35,465 nt of DNA from Ideonella aquatica (GCF_018069755.1 NZ_JAGQDE010000035.1:1-35465); one strand, 5' to 3'. Positions 1-9,160 are shown, counted from the stretch's first letter. Translations and numbers: made by a program. The notes: generated from the sequence alone by a model not told the origin.

Positions 1-144
1 CTCGCCTGCGGCTCGCTGTGCTCAGACAATGTGGGCCAAGTCAGAGAGATTTGCCCTGCAGTCCTGCGCTGCTCGGCGCCCTCCAATGGCCGGCTCTGCC
101 TGCCTGCCCAGCCCTTGGCGGCACGGTTGGGGTAGCGCGATGGC

Positions 145-171
145 CCCGAAGCGGCCTACGGCCGCTTCGGG
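145..171 (-). terminator. Terminator-like hairpin after the lysE-type gene
   Basis: A perfect 12-bp stem (CCCGAAGCGGCC against GGCCGCTTCGGG) with a 3-nt loop begins six nucleotides past the stop of the leftward exporter gene. No T-run follows on either strand, so intrinsic termination is not proven; it may be an RNA-stabilising or REP-like hairpin. Its 12-mer CCGAAGCGGCCT recurs in the hairpin cluster at 12062. The rest of 1-144 shows no gene, promoter or repeat I can support. Confidence 0.5.
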
Positions 172-177
172 CAGAGT

Positions 178-819
178 TCAGTCCTTCAGCAGCCGCCAGC
201 CAAACCCGATCAGGAACACCCCGGCCAGCCGCTCCAGCCAGCGGGCTGCGCGGCGGTGGGCGCGGACCTGAGCGGCCACCGCCTGGGCGAAGGCGCACAG
301 CAGGAGGCAGTAGATCGCGGTGATGACGGCGATGGTGATGGCCATCGCGGCGAAGGTGGGCAGGCCGCGGTGCTGGGCGGGGTCGATGAAGAGGGGGAAG
401 AAGGCCATGTAAAAGACGATGGCCTTGGGGTTGAGCAGGGTGATCAACAGGGCCTGGCGGAAGTAGTGGTGCGGCTCGATGCGTACCGGGCTGGCCGACT
501 CGCCGTCCTTGGCGGTCAGCAGCTTCAGGCCGATCCAGGCCAGGTAGGCGGCGCCGGCCCAGCGCACCGCGTCGAAGACCGCAGGGTAGGCCGCCATCAG
601 CGCGGCCACGCCGGCCACGGCCAGCCAGAGCAGCACCTGGTCGCCGGCAATGATGCCGAAGGTGGCGGCCGCGCCGGCGCGAAAGCCGCCCTTGGCGGTG
701 CTGGTCAGCAGCGCAAAAGTGCCCGGGCCGGGCAAGGCCAGGAACAGCACGATGGCGGCGCAGAAGGCCGGGTAGTCGGCGATGCCCATGAAGGGGCCAC
801 TGAAGCTGGCAAGGTCCAT
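178..819 (-). CDS. LysE/RhtB family amino-acid exporter
   Basis: Inner-membrane exporter of 213 residues, the normal size for LysE/RhtB permeases that extrude amino acids or related small metabolites; the substrate cannot be read from sequence. The N-terminal hydrophobic segment carries the family motif LALPGPGTFALLTSTAKGG (about residues 25-43). A GIIAGDQVLLWLAVAGVAAL helix follows, then AAYLAWIGLKLL, LLNPKAIVFYMAFFPLF and a C-terminal GFGWRLLKD helix, so about six membrane segments. The frame is open further upstream to 933, but that extension is Pro/Arg rich and overlaps rsmG; the ATG at 819 (MDLASF) is the sensible start, with 789 as an alternative. Neither has a clear Shine-Dalgarno. It lies 88 nt downstream of rsmG on the same strand and may be cotranscribed with it. 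Confidence 0.88.
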   Translation of the reverse strand: MDLASFSGPFMGIADYPAFCAAIVLFLALPGPGTFALLTSTAKGGFRAGAAATFGIIAGDQVLLWLAVAGVAALMAAYPAVFDAVRWAGAAYLAWIGLKLLTAKDGESASPVRIEPHHYFRQALLITLLNPKAIVFYMAFFPLFIDPAQHRGLPTFAAMAITIAVITAIYCLLLCAFAQAVAAQVRAHRRAARWLERLAGVFLIGFGWRLLKD

Positions 820-841
820 GACCGCAGCATACTGCGGGCGC

Positions 842-905
842 CTGTGGACAAGGCTGTGGACCGGCCTGTGGGTAGGCCGTGGAGTGGGTGTGGAGGGCCT
901 GTGGA
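842..905. repeat. Degenerate 12-bp tandem repeats, CTGTGGAcaaGG type
   Basis: Units beginning CTGTGG start at 842, 854 and 866, exactly 12 bp apart, followed by a decayed unit (CGTGGAG) and another CTGTGGAG at 899. The first unit contains TGTGGACAA (843-851), one base away from a DnaA box read on the other strand (TTGTCCACA against TTATCCACA). The repeats fill the gap between rsmG and the exporter gene. A DnaA- or regulator-binding role is inference. Confidence 0.45.
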
Positions 906-907
906 GT

Positions 908-1538
908 TCAGACCGTGGCACGCATCCAAACAATGCAGCGCTCGGCGTCCAGACCAGGCACGGCCAGACGTTCCACGTGGAACATCTCGACGTCCGCTGG
1001 TACGGCCTGGCGCTCCTCGTCGGTCAGGTGCGCCTTCATGGCCGCCCAGCAGCCGCCGGGCGCGAGGCGCTCACGGGTGAGGTGGACGAAATCGACCAGC
1101 GACGCGAAGGCTCGCGAGGTGATCATTGAGAACGGTGCGGTCGACATGTCCTCGACGCGCTGGTGGACGGCCTGCAGCTGGCGCAGGCCCAGCTCGGCAC
1201 CGACCTGGCGGATGAACGTGGCCTTCTTGGCCACGGTGTCGACGCAGGTGATGGCCCAGCCCGGGTTGGCGATGGCCAGCACCACGCCGGGCAGGCCAGC
1301 GCCGCTGCCCACGTCGAGCAGGCGCAGGTCATCGGCATGGTCCAAGGCGGCGGCCTGCTGGCGCAGCGGCTGCACCACGGCCAGGCAGTCCAGCAGGTGC
1401 TGGGTCAGCATCTGCTGCGGGTCGCGCACGGCGGTCAGGTTGTAGACCTGGTTCCAGCGGGCGATCAGGTCCAGGTAGGCGAGCAGCTGGGCGGGCGCAG
1501 CCTCGGGCAGGGTGAGGCCGAGGGCGGCGATGCCGCGC

Positions 1539-1567
<29 letters not shown>
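908..1567 (-). CDS. rsmG: 16S rRNA (guanine-527-N7)-methyltransferase RsmG (GidB)
   Basis: Cytoplasmic SAM-dependent enzyme that methylates N7 of G527 in 16S rRNA. Visible family features are the N-terminal [24 protein letters not shown] block, a HLLDCLAVV segment, SAM motif [18 protein letters not shown], the [14 protein letters not shown] segment and TSRAFASL. The length of 219 residues fits the family (about 207-220). I use the GTG at 1567 ([12 protein letters not shown]); a TTG at 1609 would add 14 residues that look non-conserved. With the GTG start the gene overlaps the end of mnmG by 29 nt, consistent with translational coupling in the classic gidA-gidB order. A parS-like site is embedded near the 3' end. 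Confidence 0.93.
969..984. other. parS: parS-like ParB-binding site inside rsmG
   Basis: CGTTCCACGTGGAACA matches the palindromic parS form TGTTCCACGTGGAACA at 15 of 16 positions. It lies within the rsmG coding sequence, where it encodes FHVER near the C terminus. The other two parS-like sites lie about 0.95 and 1.1 kb away in mnmG. Confidence 0.72.
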
Positions 1568-3578
<2,011 letters not shown>

Positions 3579-3704
3579 GGGCGCGCACGGGGCCGGTGCC
3601 TGCGGCGTCGCGCGCGCGGGCTGGTCGGCAGCTGGGGAACCCGCGATTTTAGGCGCCCGGTCGGCCGCGTGCACGCCGCGTGCAGGACAGGGACAATCCG
3701 CCGC

Positions 3705-3974
3705 ATGGACTGCCGCTCCCATTGCGCCGCCTGCTGCATCGCGCCGTCGATCAGCAGCCCCATCCCCGGCATGCCGAACGGCAAGCCGGCGGGGGTGCGC
3801 TGCGTGCAGCTGGATGAACACGACCGCTGCCGGATCTTCAGCGATCCGCGCCGACCGGCCGTGTGCGGCTCGCTGCAGCCCAGCGAAGAGATGTGCGGCG
3901 ACAGCCGCGAGCAGGCGATGCAGTGGCTGGGTGGGCTGGAAACTCAGACGCGCCCTCATACACTCGGCGCATGA
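3705..3974 (+). CDS. YkgJ family cysteine-cluster protein
   Basis: Small cytoplasmic protein of 89 residues with conserved cysteines: C3, the CAACC cluster at about 8-12, then C34, C43, C55 and C65. This pattern is the hallmark of the YkgJ/UPF0153 (CxxCxxCC zinc/iron-binding) family, whose biochemical role is not established. The [32 protein letters not shown] region is also typical. The start at 3705 gives [11 protein letters not shown], which places the first cysteines correctly; longer in-frame extensions look like noise. Its TGA overlaps the ATG of the Crp/Fnr gene (ATGA at 3971), so the two are probably translationally coupled, suggesting a shared metal or redox theme, which is inference. 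Confidence 0.85.
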   Translation: MDCRSHCAACCIAPSISSPIPGMPNGKPAGVRCVQLDEHDRCRIFSDPRRPAVCGSLQPSEEMCGDSREQAMQWLGGLETQTRPHTLGA

Positions 3975-4660
3975 ACGAGACTGCGTCCCCCGGCCGCCTT
4001 GCCGACCGCCTGGGTCAGGCCTACCCGGCCGTGGCCGCGCTGCCAGCCGGCGTGCGCGAACAGGCCCTGGCCACGCAGGCCATGCTGCTGACGGTGCCGG
4101 CCGGGGCGCCGCTGTTCGAGGAGGGCGCGCCCTGCCAGGGCTTTCCGATGCTGCTCAGCGGTGAGGTGCGGGTGGCGCGCGGCTCGCAGGGTGGCCGCTC
4201 GCTGGAGCTGTACCGGGTGACGCCGGGCGAGCTGTGCGTGGCCTCCACCGCCGGCTTGTTCGGCCAGAGCCCGCTGGTGGCGCACGGCCGCGCCACGCAG
4301 GCCACCGAGCTGGTGGTGCTCAGCCGCGCCGGCTTCGAGTCCTGGGTGGCCGATCCAGGCTTTCGCCACTTTGTCTTCGGCGTCTTCGGTGACCGCCTGG
4401 CCGATCTGATGGGGCTGGCCGAGGCGGTGGCCTTCCAGCGCCTGGACCAGCGCCTGGCGGCGGCGCTGCTGGGCCACGGCAGCCCGCTGCTGGTCACCCA
4501 CCAGGCGCTGGCTGACGAGCTGGGCACGGTGCGCGAGATCGTCACCCGCCTGCTCAAGCGATTCGAGCGCGCCGGCTGGCTCAGCCTGGGCCGAGAGCGC
4601 ATCGAGCTGATCGATGCCCCGGCGCTGCGCCGCCTGGCCGCCGGCACTGGCACGGCGTGA
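3971..4660 (+). CDS. Crp/Fnr family transcriptional regulator
   Basis: A 229-residue regulator with an N-terminal cyclic-nucleotide-binding-type beta-barrel (about residues 30-135: [30 protein letters not shown] and [13 protein letters not shown]). A dimerisation helix follows, then a C-terminal HTH_Crp domain (about 160-220) with recognition-helix text [24 protein letters not shown]. It has no N-terminal four-cysteine Fe-S cluster of the Fnr type, and the barrel lacks an obvious cAMP phosphate-binding motif, so the ligand is unknown. The ATG at 3971 is chosen because it overlaps the stop of the preceding gene. A CRP-like dyad (4668-4683) lies immediately downstream and in front of the DUF2892 gene, which this protein probably controls. 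Confidence 0.9.
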   Translation: MNETASPGRLADRLGQAYPAVAALPAGVREQALATQAMLLTVPAGAPLFEEGAPCQGFPMLLSGEVRVARGSQGGRSLELYRVTPGELCVASTAGLFGQSPLVAHGRATQATELVVLSRAGFESWVADPGFRHFVFGVFGDRLADLMGLAEAVAFQRLDQRLAAALLGHGSPLLVTHQALADELGTVREIVTRLLKRFERAGWLSLGRERIELIDAPALRRLAAGTGTA

Positions 4661-4667
4661 AGCGCTG

Positions 4668-4683
4668 AGTGACGACAGTCACA
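4668..4683. promoter_or_regulatory. CRP/FNR-type operator in front of the DUF2892 gene
   Basis: AGTGA-CGACAG-TCACA has the CRP geometry TGTGA-N6-TCACA with one mismatch, and the dyad GTGAC-N4-GTCAC is exact. It lies 8 nt after the Crp/Fnr stop and 79 nt before the DUF2892 start, a plausible distance for an activator site. Binding by the adjacent regulator is inference. Confidence 0.55.
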
Positions 4684-4762
4684 GACGGCATGCCCGCGCG
4701 CGGGCACCATGCGGATGCCTGGCCCGGCACAGGGCCTTGATCAACGCTGGAAGGAGTTCCCC

Positions 4763-4957
4763 ATGACTGCAAACGTCGGCGGCATTGACCGCATCGCCCG
4801 CATCCTCGTCGGCCTGGTGCTGATCGGCCTCACACTGGCCGGCCAGATCGGCGCTTGGGGCTGGATCGGCGTCGTGCCCCTGCTCACCGGACTGACCCGC
4901 TTCTGCCCGGCCTACCCGCTGCTGGGCATGAACACCTGCCCGATGAAGAAGGACTGA
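4763..4957 (+). CDS. DUF2892 (YgaP-like) small inner-membrane protein
   Basis: A 64-residue protein with two hydrophobic stretches (IARILVGLVLIGLTLAG and IGVVPLLTGLTRFCPAYPLL), matching the DUF2892 domain that also forms the membrane part of the E. coli rhodanese YgaP. The family signature near the C terminus, TRFCPAYPLLGMNTC, is present, including both cysteines. An AAGGAG ribosome binding site lies 6-8 nt before the ATG. The gene follows a Crp/Fnr regulator and a CRP-like dyad, an arrangement that suggests regulated expression. A link to sulfur or redox stress is inferred from YgaP, not visible here. Confidence 0.88.
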   Translation: MTANVGGIDRIARILVGLVLIGLTLAGQIGAWGWIGVVPLLTGLTRFCPAYPLLGMNTCPMKKD

Positions 4958-4972
4958 TCGTCCAAGAAAAAC

Positions 4973-5001
4973 GACCCGGAAGGCGCAAGGCCTGCCGGGT
5001 C
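4973..5001 (-). terminator. Hairpin with T-run on the minus strand
   Basis: A stem GACCCGG-A-AGGC / GCC-T-G-CCGGGTC (12 positions, one mismatch) closes a 5-nt loop. On the minus strand it is followed by GTTTTTCTT, so it looks like an intrinsic terminator for leftward transcription arriving from luxR and the mini-ORFs. It may also slow rightward transcription after DUF2892, where it starts 15 nt beyond the stop. Confidence 0.55.
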
Positions 5002-5338
5002 CAAGCTCAGCCCGTCTGGCGCATGTCCGCGCGGGCTGTGGAGGGATCTCCTTGTCAGCGAACGGGCGTGGCATCCATGAGGGCCTCCGTCTCGTCGCGT
5101 TGTTCGGCGGGGTGTCCCAACGACGACCTCACCACTGCTTCTTGGTTTTGAACGCGCACTGGGCGTGGCTCACCAACCGCCAGTGCGGGGGAAGTCACGT
5201 TGCGACGCGATGACAGCGATTGGGTTCATGGCTCAACTCCTGGTGTCTGGACGGCAATCCGATCTGGAATGACGTCATTGCACCAGCGAGCCCGCCCTGC
5301 GGGCAGCTACGCGCCGTGGCAGCTTGACAAGCCAGCGC
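5002..5338 (-). other. Gene-free stretch with chained mini-ORFs and two palindromes
   Basis: No conventional gene. On the minus strand an AGGAG site (5237-5241) lies 7 nt before an ATG at 5229 opening MNPIAVIASQRDFPRTGGW (stop at 5170). Its TGG-TGA overlaps a GTG at 5173 opening VSHAQCAFKTKKQW (stop at 5129). That again ends TGG-TGA and overlaps a GTG at 5132 opening a 25-codon frame to 5055. Upstream lie a perfect palindrome AATGACGTCATT (5268-5279) and a hairpin GCCCGC-CCT-GCGGGC (5290-5304), which may end the luxR message. An inverted repeat CGCACTG/CAGTGCG spans 5155-5187. I do not recognise a family; it could be a peptide operon, a leader, an sRNA or a copy of an interspersed repeat. Confidence 0.35.
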
Positions 5339-6064
5339 CTATCGTCTAGGCGGGGTGATCAGGCCCAGGCGGACCGCCTTGGCGGCGGCCGAATGCTTGG
5401 TGGCGCAGCCCAGCTTGCGCATCGCGTTCTTCAGGTGGAAAGCCACCGTGTGTTCGCTGATGCTCAGCAGCTTGCCCACCACCCAGGCGCTCTTGTCCTC
5501 GAGGGTCCAGGTCAGCACGTCGCGCTCACGGGCGGTCAGGCTGACCGCGTCTTCCTCGGGCTCGGGCAGGCGGATCAGGCGCAGTGCGGCGTCGTGGCTG
5601 TAGACCGCCATCAGCTGCAGCTCGGCCACCAGCGAGGTCAGCGTATCCACGCTGTCGGGCAGTCGCCCGGGCCCGTTGACGCCCAGCAGGTAATGCAGGC
5701 CGCTGGTGTGCATGGCCAGGCCGATGCCCTGGTGGAAGCCGAACGGCGCCTGCTCTTCCCAGAGGTCGGAGGCCCCGGCCTGGACATAGGTGTTCTGGTC
5801 CCAGACCACCGGCAGGGTCTGGTGCTTGACGGCCTGCAGCACCGGGTCGCGGCGCGAGTTGTCGCGGTTCTTGTGCGCGGCATAGAAGGCCTCGGGGATG
5901 TTGCCCACCGAGACGAAGGTGGCGTCGCCATCGGGCTGGTCCACCACCACCACCGCGCTGACCGTGGCGAAGTCGCGCCGCTGGGCAAACCGGATCAGCG
6001 CGCCCTCCAGGTCGAGCAGGCTGGCGGCGTCGCGGGCCTCCAGATACTCGGTGGCGATCACCAT
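5339..6064 (-). CDS. LuxR-type autoinducer-binding transcriptional regulator
   Basis: A 241-residue quorum-sensing receptor with an N-terminal autoinducer-binding domain (about 15-165) and a C-terminal LuxR HTH (about 175-235: LTARERDVLTWTLEDKS and SISEHTVAFHLKNAMRKLG). Conserved pocket residues D73-P74 and W88 are present. The canonical P-x-x-W-x-x-x-Y stretch reads PEAFYAAH, so the usual Trp is F60 and the usual Tyr is H64, which points to an atypical ligand or affinity. The ATG at 6064 is preceded by GGAGG at good spacing; longer in-frame starts lack this. It diverges from an rsaM-type gene, with a lux-box-like dyad between them. No luxI is present in the window, so locally it is a LuxR solo. 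Confidence 0.92.
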   Translation of the reverse strand: MVIATEYLEARDAASLLDLEGALIRFAQRRDFATVSAVVVVDQPDGDATFVSVGNIPEAFYAAHKNRDNSRRDPVLQAVKHQTLPVVWDQNTYVQAGASDLWEEQAPFGFHQGIGLAMHTSGLHYLLGVNGPGRLPDSVDTLTSLVAELQLMAVYSHDAALRLIRLPEPEEDAVSLTARERDVLTWTLEDKSAWVVGKLLSISEHTVAFHLKNAMRKLGCATKHSAAAKAVRLGLITPPRR

Positions 6065-6080
6065 GACGGCCTCCGGGTCA

Positions 6081-6102
6081 GCCCTATCAACCCAGGCAGG
6101 TT
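6081..6102. promoter_or_regulatory. lux-box-like dyad between luxR and rsaM
   Basis: The sequence shows the CT-N12-AG frame of lux boxes (CT at 6084-6085, AG at 6098-6099), with flanks CCCTATC and GCAGGTT forming a partial dyad. It sits 17 nt upstream of the luxR start and 73 nt upstream of rsaM, so it could serve either gene. The dyad is imperfect. Confidence 0.4.
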
Positions 6103-6174
6103 GACCCACCGGGCCCGCTCCAGACAATGGCGACACGACAGATCGCGCCGGATCCACCGGCCCAGGAAGGAACC

Positions 6175-6624
6175 ATGTACCGTTGGAGCACCCTGGCATT
6201 GCCGCAGGTCGAATGGCCCACCGGCCACGTCCCGCCCACCCGATTCCGCCACCTGCACACCACGGTGGATGAGCCCGAACTGCCGCGTGCCCGCGAGGTG
6301 GGCTACACCACCTGGCAGTCGATCGAGGCCGGCCCGATGGTGCGCCTGGGCTGGGACTGGGCCCTGATCGACGACGGCATCGTCGTGCTGGCCGACCCGC
6401 TGGGCATCAACTCGAACCTGTGCTTTCTGCAGGAGCGTGAGCCCCTCCACGCGAGCCGCGCCGCGGCGCACCTGAACGCGATTGTTCATGCGCTGCCCTG
6501 GCAGGCGACGATCCTGAAAGCGCTGCGCCGGCTGCGCGCGGACGGAACCCAGGCCTGCGCGACCCGCGCGAGCCGCCGCCGCGACGACGGCCCGGAGCGA
6601 CCGCAGACCGTGAACGGGCGCTGA
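6175..6624 (+). CDS. RsaM-family (DUF4902) quorum-sensing modulator
   Basis: A 149-residue protein with the signature region of the DUF4902/RsaM/TofM family: GYTTWQSIEAG, RLGWDWALIDDGIVVLADPLGINSN and a C-terminal LNAIVHALPWQATI helix. RsaM-type proteins in Burkholderia and Pseudomonas restrain or tune acyl-homoserine-lactone quorum sensing and usually lie between luxI and luxR; they show no known DNA-binding motif. AGGAAGGA precedes the ATG. About the last 35 residues (ACATRASRRRDDGPERPQ...) are Arg rich and look unconserved. The divergent luxR is present here while luxI is absent, so the pair may be a remnant or act on a signal synthase elsewhere. Confidence 0.85.
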   Translation: MYRWSTLALPQVEWPTGHVPPTRFRHLHTTVDEPELPRAREVGYTTWQSIEAGPMVRLGWDWALIDDGIVVLADPLGINSNLCFLQEREPLHASRAAAHLNAIVHALPWQATILKALRRLRADGTQACATRASRRRDDGPERPQTVNGR

Positions 6625-6964
6625 AGGGCCGGCGGCACATCCGCCTCGGGCCACCCCCGTGCTGACCGGCATCTGGTGCCGACTCCTCGTCATGTAGCGC
6701 CCATCGACCATCGCATGACCGCGCGGCCAAGCCGGACCGCGCCACCGAGTCCCGGTCCGCTCTGCGGCGGCGCCGTGGACCTGGCTCCCCAGAAACTGCG
6801 AATGTATACCGAGCCGATGACGCCGACCACCGCAGCGCCTGGATGACACACGCGCGTTGGGTGGCCGCACCACAGCGGCGTGCGCCGGTTGGGGATGCCG
6901 GCCTTGCGAAGAGACGCTGCTTGCTGGCAGCATCGGCGGCCCTGACCATGGATGGAACCCCCCG
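6625..6964. other. Gene-free stretch between rsaM and gstA
   Basis: I see no gene on either strand and no recognisable luxI remnant. A small hairpin CGGCA-TCTGG-TGCCG (6667-6681) might end the rsaM message. A GTATAC-type -10-like sequence near 6804-6809 could belong to the GST promoter, but no convincing -35 accompanies it. Confidence 0.4.
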
Positions 6965-7573
6965 ATGAAGCTCTTCTACAACCCTGGCGCCTGCTCGCTG
7001 GCTCCCCATATCGCGCTGCGCGAGGCCGGTCTGCCCTTCGAGCTGGTGCTGGCCAGCACCAAGACCAAGAAGCTGGCCGATGGCAGCGATTTCCTGGCCC
7101 TGAACCCCAAGGGCCAGGTGCCGCTGCTGGCCCTGGACAACGGCGAGCTGCTCAGCGAGGGCCCGGTGATCCAGCAGTACATCGCCGACCAGGTGCCGGC
7201 CAGCGGCCTGGTGCCGCCGGCCGGCACGATGGCCCGCTACCGCGTGCTGGAGTGGCTGAACTTTGTCACCAGCGAACTGCACAAGGGCTTCTCGCCGCTG
7301 TTCAACCCGGCCGTGCCGGCCGAGGCCAAGCCGGTCTTCGCCGGCCGCCTGAAGGAGCGCCTGGCCTGGGTCGACAGCCAGCTGGCCGGCCGCGACTACC
7401 TGACCGGCAACACGTTCACGATCGCCGACGGCTACCTCTTCGTGGTCAGCAACTGGACAGCGCCCACCGGCATCGACATCAGCGACCTGCCGAACCTGGC
7501 GGCCTTCCGCGCCCGCGTGTCGGCCCGCCCTGCGGTGCAGGCGGCGATGCAGGCCGAGGGCCTGATCAAGTAA
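6965..7573 (+). CDS. gstA: Glutathione S-transferase, beta class
   Basis: Cytoplasmic 202-residue GST that conjugates or reduces electrophiles with glutathione. The N-terminal thioredoxin-like domain begins MKLFYNPGACSLAPHIALREAG, with the beta-class cysteine at position 10. It contains NPKGQVPLLALDNGELLSEGPVIQQYIAD, giving the cis-Pro and glutathione-contacting E/S residues. The helical C-terminal domain has the N-capping motif TIADGYLFVVSNW. The start MKLFYN at 6965 is the family start; the open frame upstream is not conserved. It converges with the thioredoxin gene, with 16 nt between the ends, and has no operon partner. Confidence 0.95.
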   Translation: MKLFYNPGACSLAPHIALREAGLPFELVLASTKTKKLADGSDFLALNPKGQVPLLALDNGELLSEGPVIQQYIADQVPASGLVPPAGTMARYRVLEWLNFVTSELHKGFSPLFNPAVPAEAKPVFAGRLKERLAWVDSQLAGRDYLTGNTFTIADGYLFVVSNWTAPTGIDISDLPNLAAFRARVSARPAVQAAMQAEGLIK

Positions 7574-7589
7574 GCGCCAGCTTACTGCC

Positions 7590-9131
7590 TTAGCCCTTCA
7601 GCAGCGCGTCACAGGTGGCGCGCTGCGCATCGGCCGCGGGCAGCGCCTGGCACACCGGGCCCAGCTGACCGCGCAGCCGGCCGATCACCGCGGCGTGGCT
7701 GCCGTCGGCGTTCCAGCTGGCCAGCTTGCTGGACATGCGCTGCAGTGAGCGCGCACTGCGCTCGTGGAAGGCGGCGTTCTGGCCGGCGGCCTCCTTCAGC
7801 ATCGCCGCCGCGGCGGCTTCAATGCGCGCGGCGTCCTGCGGCGCCAGATCGACCAGCGCGCTGACATAGGAGGCGCCCCACTGCAGCCGGGTGGCGCCGC
7901 CGCTGGCTTTTTCGAAGGCCTGGCCAAACCAGTCCACCGCCTCGGCGTTGCGGCCCTGCTGGCGGGCATTGCTGCCCAACTGGCTCATCAGGTAGTAGGG
8001 CGAGTGGCTCTTGGCCAGGTTGGACTTGAGCAGCGCGTCGCTGTCGGCCCACAGCCCGGCGCGGGTCAGGCCATGGGCGGCGGCGGTGATCACGGTCTGG
8101 CGCTCGTTGCCGTCTTTCACCTCGCGGTCGACCGCGGCGGCCATGTCGCGCATCTGCTGCTTCAGCGCCGCGGGCAGGGTGGGTGCCTTGGTGTCCTTGG
8201 GCTGGCCCAGGCGCTGCAGGTCGATGCGCGCGATCAGCGCGCTCAGGCGGTCGGCGCGCGACAGCGTGGCGTCGGCCTGCAGGGCCTGCAGCGCGCGCTC
8301 GTAGGCGGCCACCAGTGCGTCGCGGTCGGCGCCGGCCACCGGGGCGGCGGCCGCGGCCAGCTCGGCGGGGTAGTTGACCAGCACGTCCATCAGCGCGCGG
8401 GCGCGGGCCGGCTGGCCCATCAGCGCCTGCACCCGCTGGCGGGTGGCGGCATCGGCGCGCAGGCCGCGCTGCTCGTTGCTGGCGGCCAGTGCGCGCAGCA
8501 GCAGGCGCTCGGCGCTGTCGCGCTCGGTCTTGGGGCAGGCGGCGGCCAGCTGGGCCAGCAGGCCGGGGCGCTCGGCCTCGGGCACCAGGCGGTCCTCGTC
8601 GGTGTCCCAGCTGTAGAAGGCCAGCAGCTGCCACTCGGCGGGCTTGAGCGGCTTGCCGGCACGCGCATCGGCCAGCACCGCCGATACCGGCCGCCCGCCC
8701 GACAGACCCAGCTGCAGCACGCGCAGCACCTGCGGCGCGTCGATCTCGCCGGGCAGGCGGGTGAGCTCCTGGCCCTGGGCGTCCATCAGGATCATGGTGG
8801 GGTAGCCGCGCACCTTGAAGCGGCTGGCCAGCTTCTGCGCGCCGGGCGCGTCGCCGTCCAGGTAGACCGGCACCACCGACTTGCTGCGCTCAATGAAGTC
8901 CTGGCGGTTGAACAGCGTGGACTTCAGGTGGTTGCACGGCGGGCACCACACCGCGCCCCAGTACAGCAGCACCGGCTTGCGCTGCTCACGGGCCTGGGCG
9001 AAGGCGCGCTCGATGTCGGCATCGGCCTCGGCGCTGAGCCAGGCCACCGCGCCGGGCCCCGAGGGCAGGGCGGCGGGGGCCGGGCCGGCCAGCGCACAAA
9101 GCAGGGTGGCGATCAGGGCAGTGTGTTTCAT
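7590..9131 (-). CDS. Periplasmic thioredoxin-fold protein with long helical C-terminal region
   Basis: Precursor of 513 residues. Residues 1-20 (MKHTALIATLLCALAGPAPA) are a Sec signal peptide, so the protein is probably periplasmic. A thioredoxin-like domain (about 35-145) carries the active-site motif WCPPC with the context LLYWGAVWCPPCNHLKSTLF, and the cis-Pro loop is RGYPTMILMD. The remaining about 360 residues are Ala/Leu/Arg rich, mostly helical and TPR-like, with no catalytic motif I recognise. The domain order fits DUF899-independent thioredoxin_7-type proteins that reduce or isomerise exported disulfides, but the client is unknown. It stands alone between convergent gstA and the leftward MmcB-like gene, 29 nt behind the latter's stop. 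Confidence 0.87.
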   Translation of the reverse strand: MKHTALIATLLCALAGPAPAALPSGPGAVAWLSAEADADIERAFAQAREQRKPVLLYWGAVWCPPCNHLKSTLFNRQDFIERSKSVVPVYLDGDAPGAQKLASRFKVRGYPTMILMDAQGQELTRLPGEIDAPQVLRVLQLGLSGGRPVSAVLADARAGKPLKPAEWQLLAFYSWDTDEDRLVPEAERPGLLAQLAAACPKTERDSAERLLLRALAASNEQRGLRADAATRQRVQALMGQPARARALMDVLVNYPAELAAAAAPVAGADRDALVAAYERALQALQADATLSRADRLSALIARIDLQRLGQPKDTKAPTLPAALKQQMRDMAAAVDREVKDGNERQTVITAAAHGLTRAGLWADSDALLKSNLAKSHSPYYLMSQLGSNARQQGRNAEAVDWFGQAFEKASGGATRLQWGASYVSALVDLAPQDAARIEAAAAAMLKEAAGQNAAFHERSARSLQRMSSKLASWNADGSHAAVIGRLRGQLGPVCQALPAADAQRATCDALLKG

Positions 9132-9160
9132 GGCGGCTCCGCGGTCGGGGTCCGATTCTG

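Noticed and set aside
3579..3959. N-terminal extension of MnmG
   Set aside because: The added 127 residues are Arg/Ala-rich and overlap the divergent YkgJ-type gene; the family start is MIYPQEFDV at 3578.
6625..6964. Decayed luxI remnant after rsaM
   Set aside because: No LuxI motif is readable in any frame and the gap is shorter than a luxI gene.
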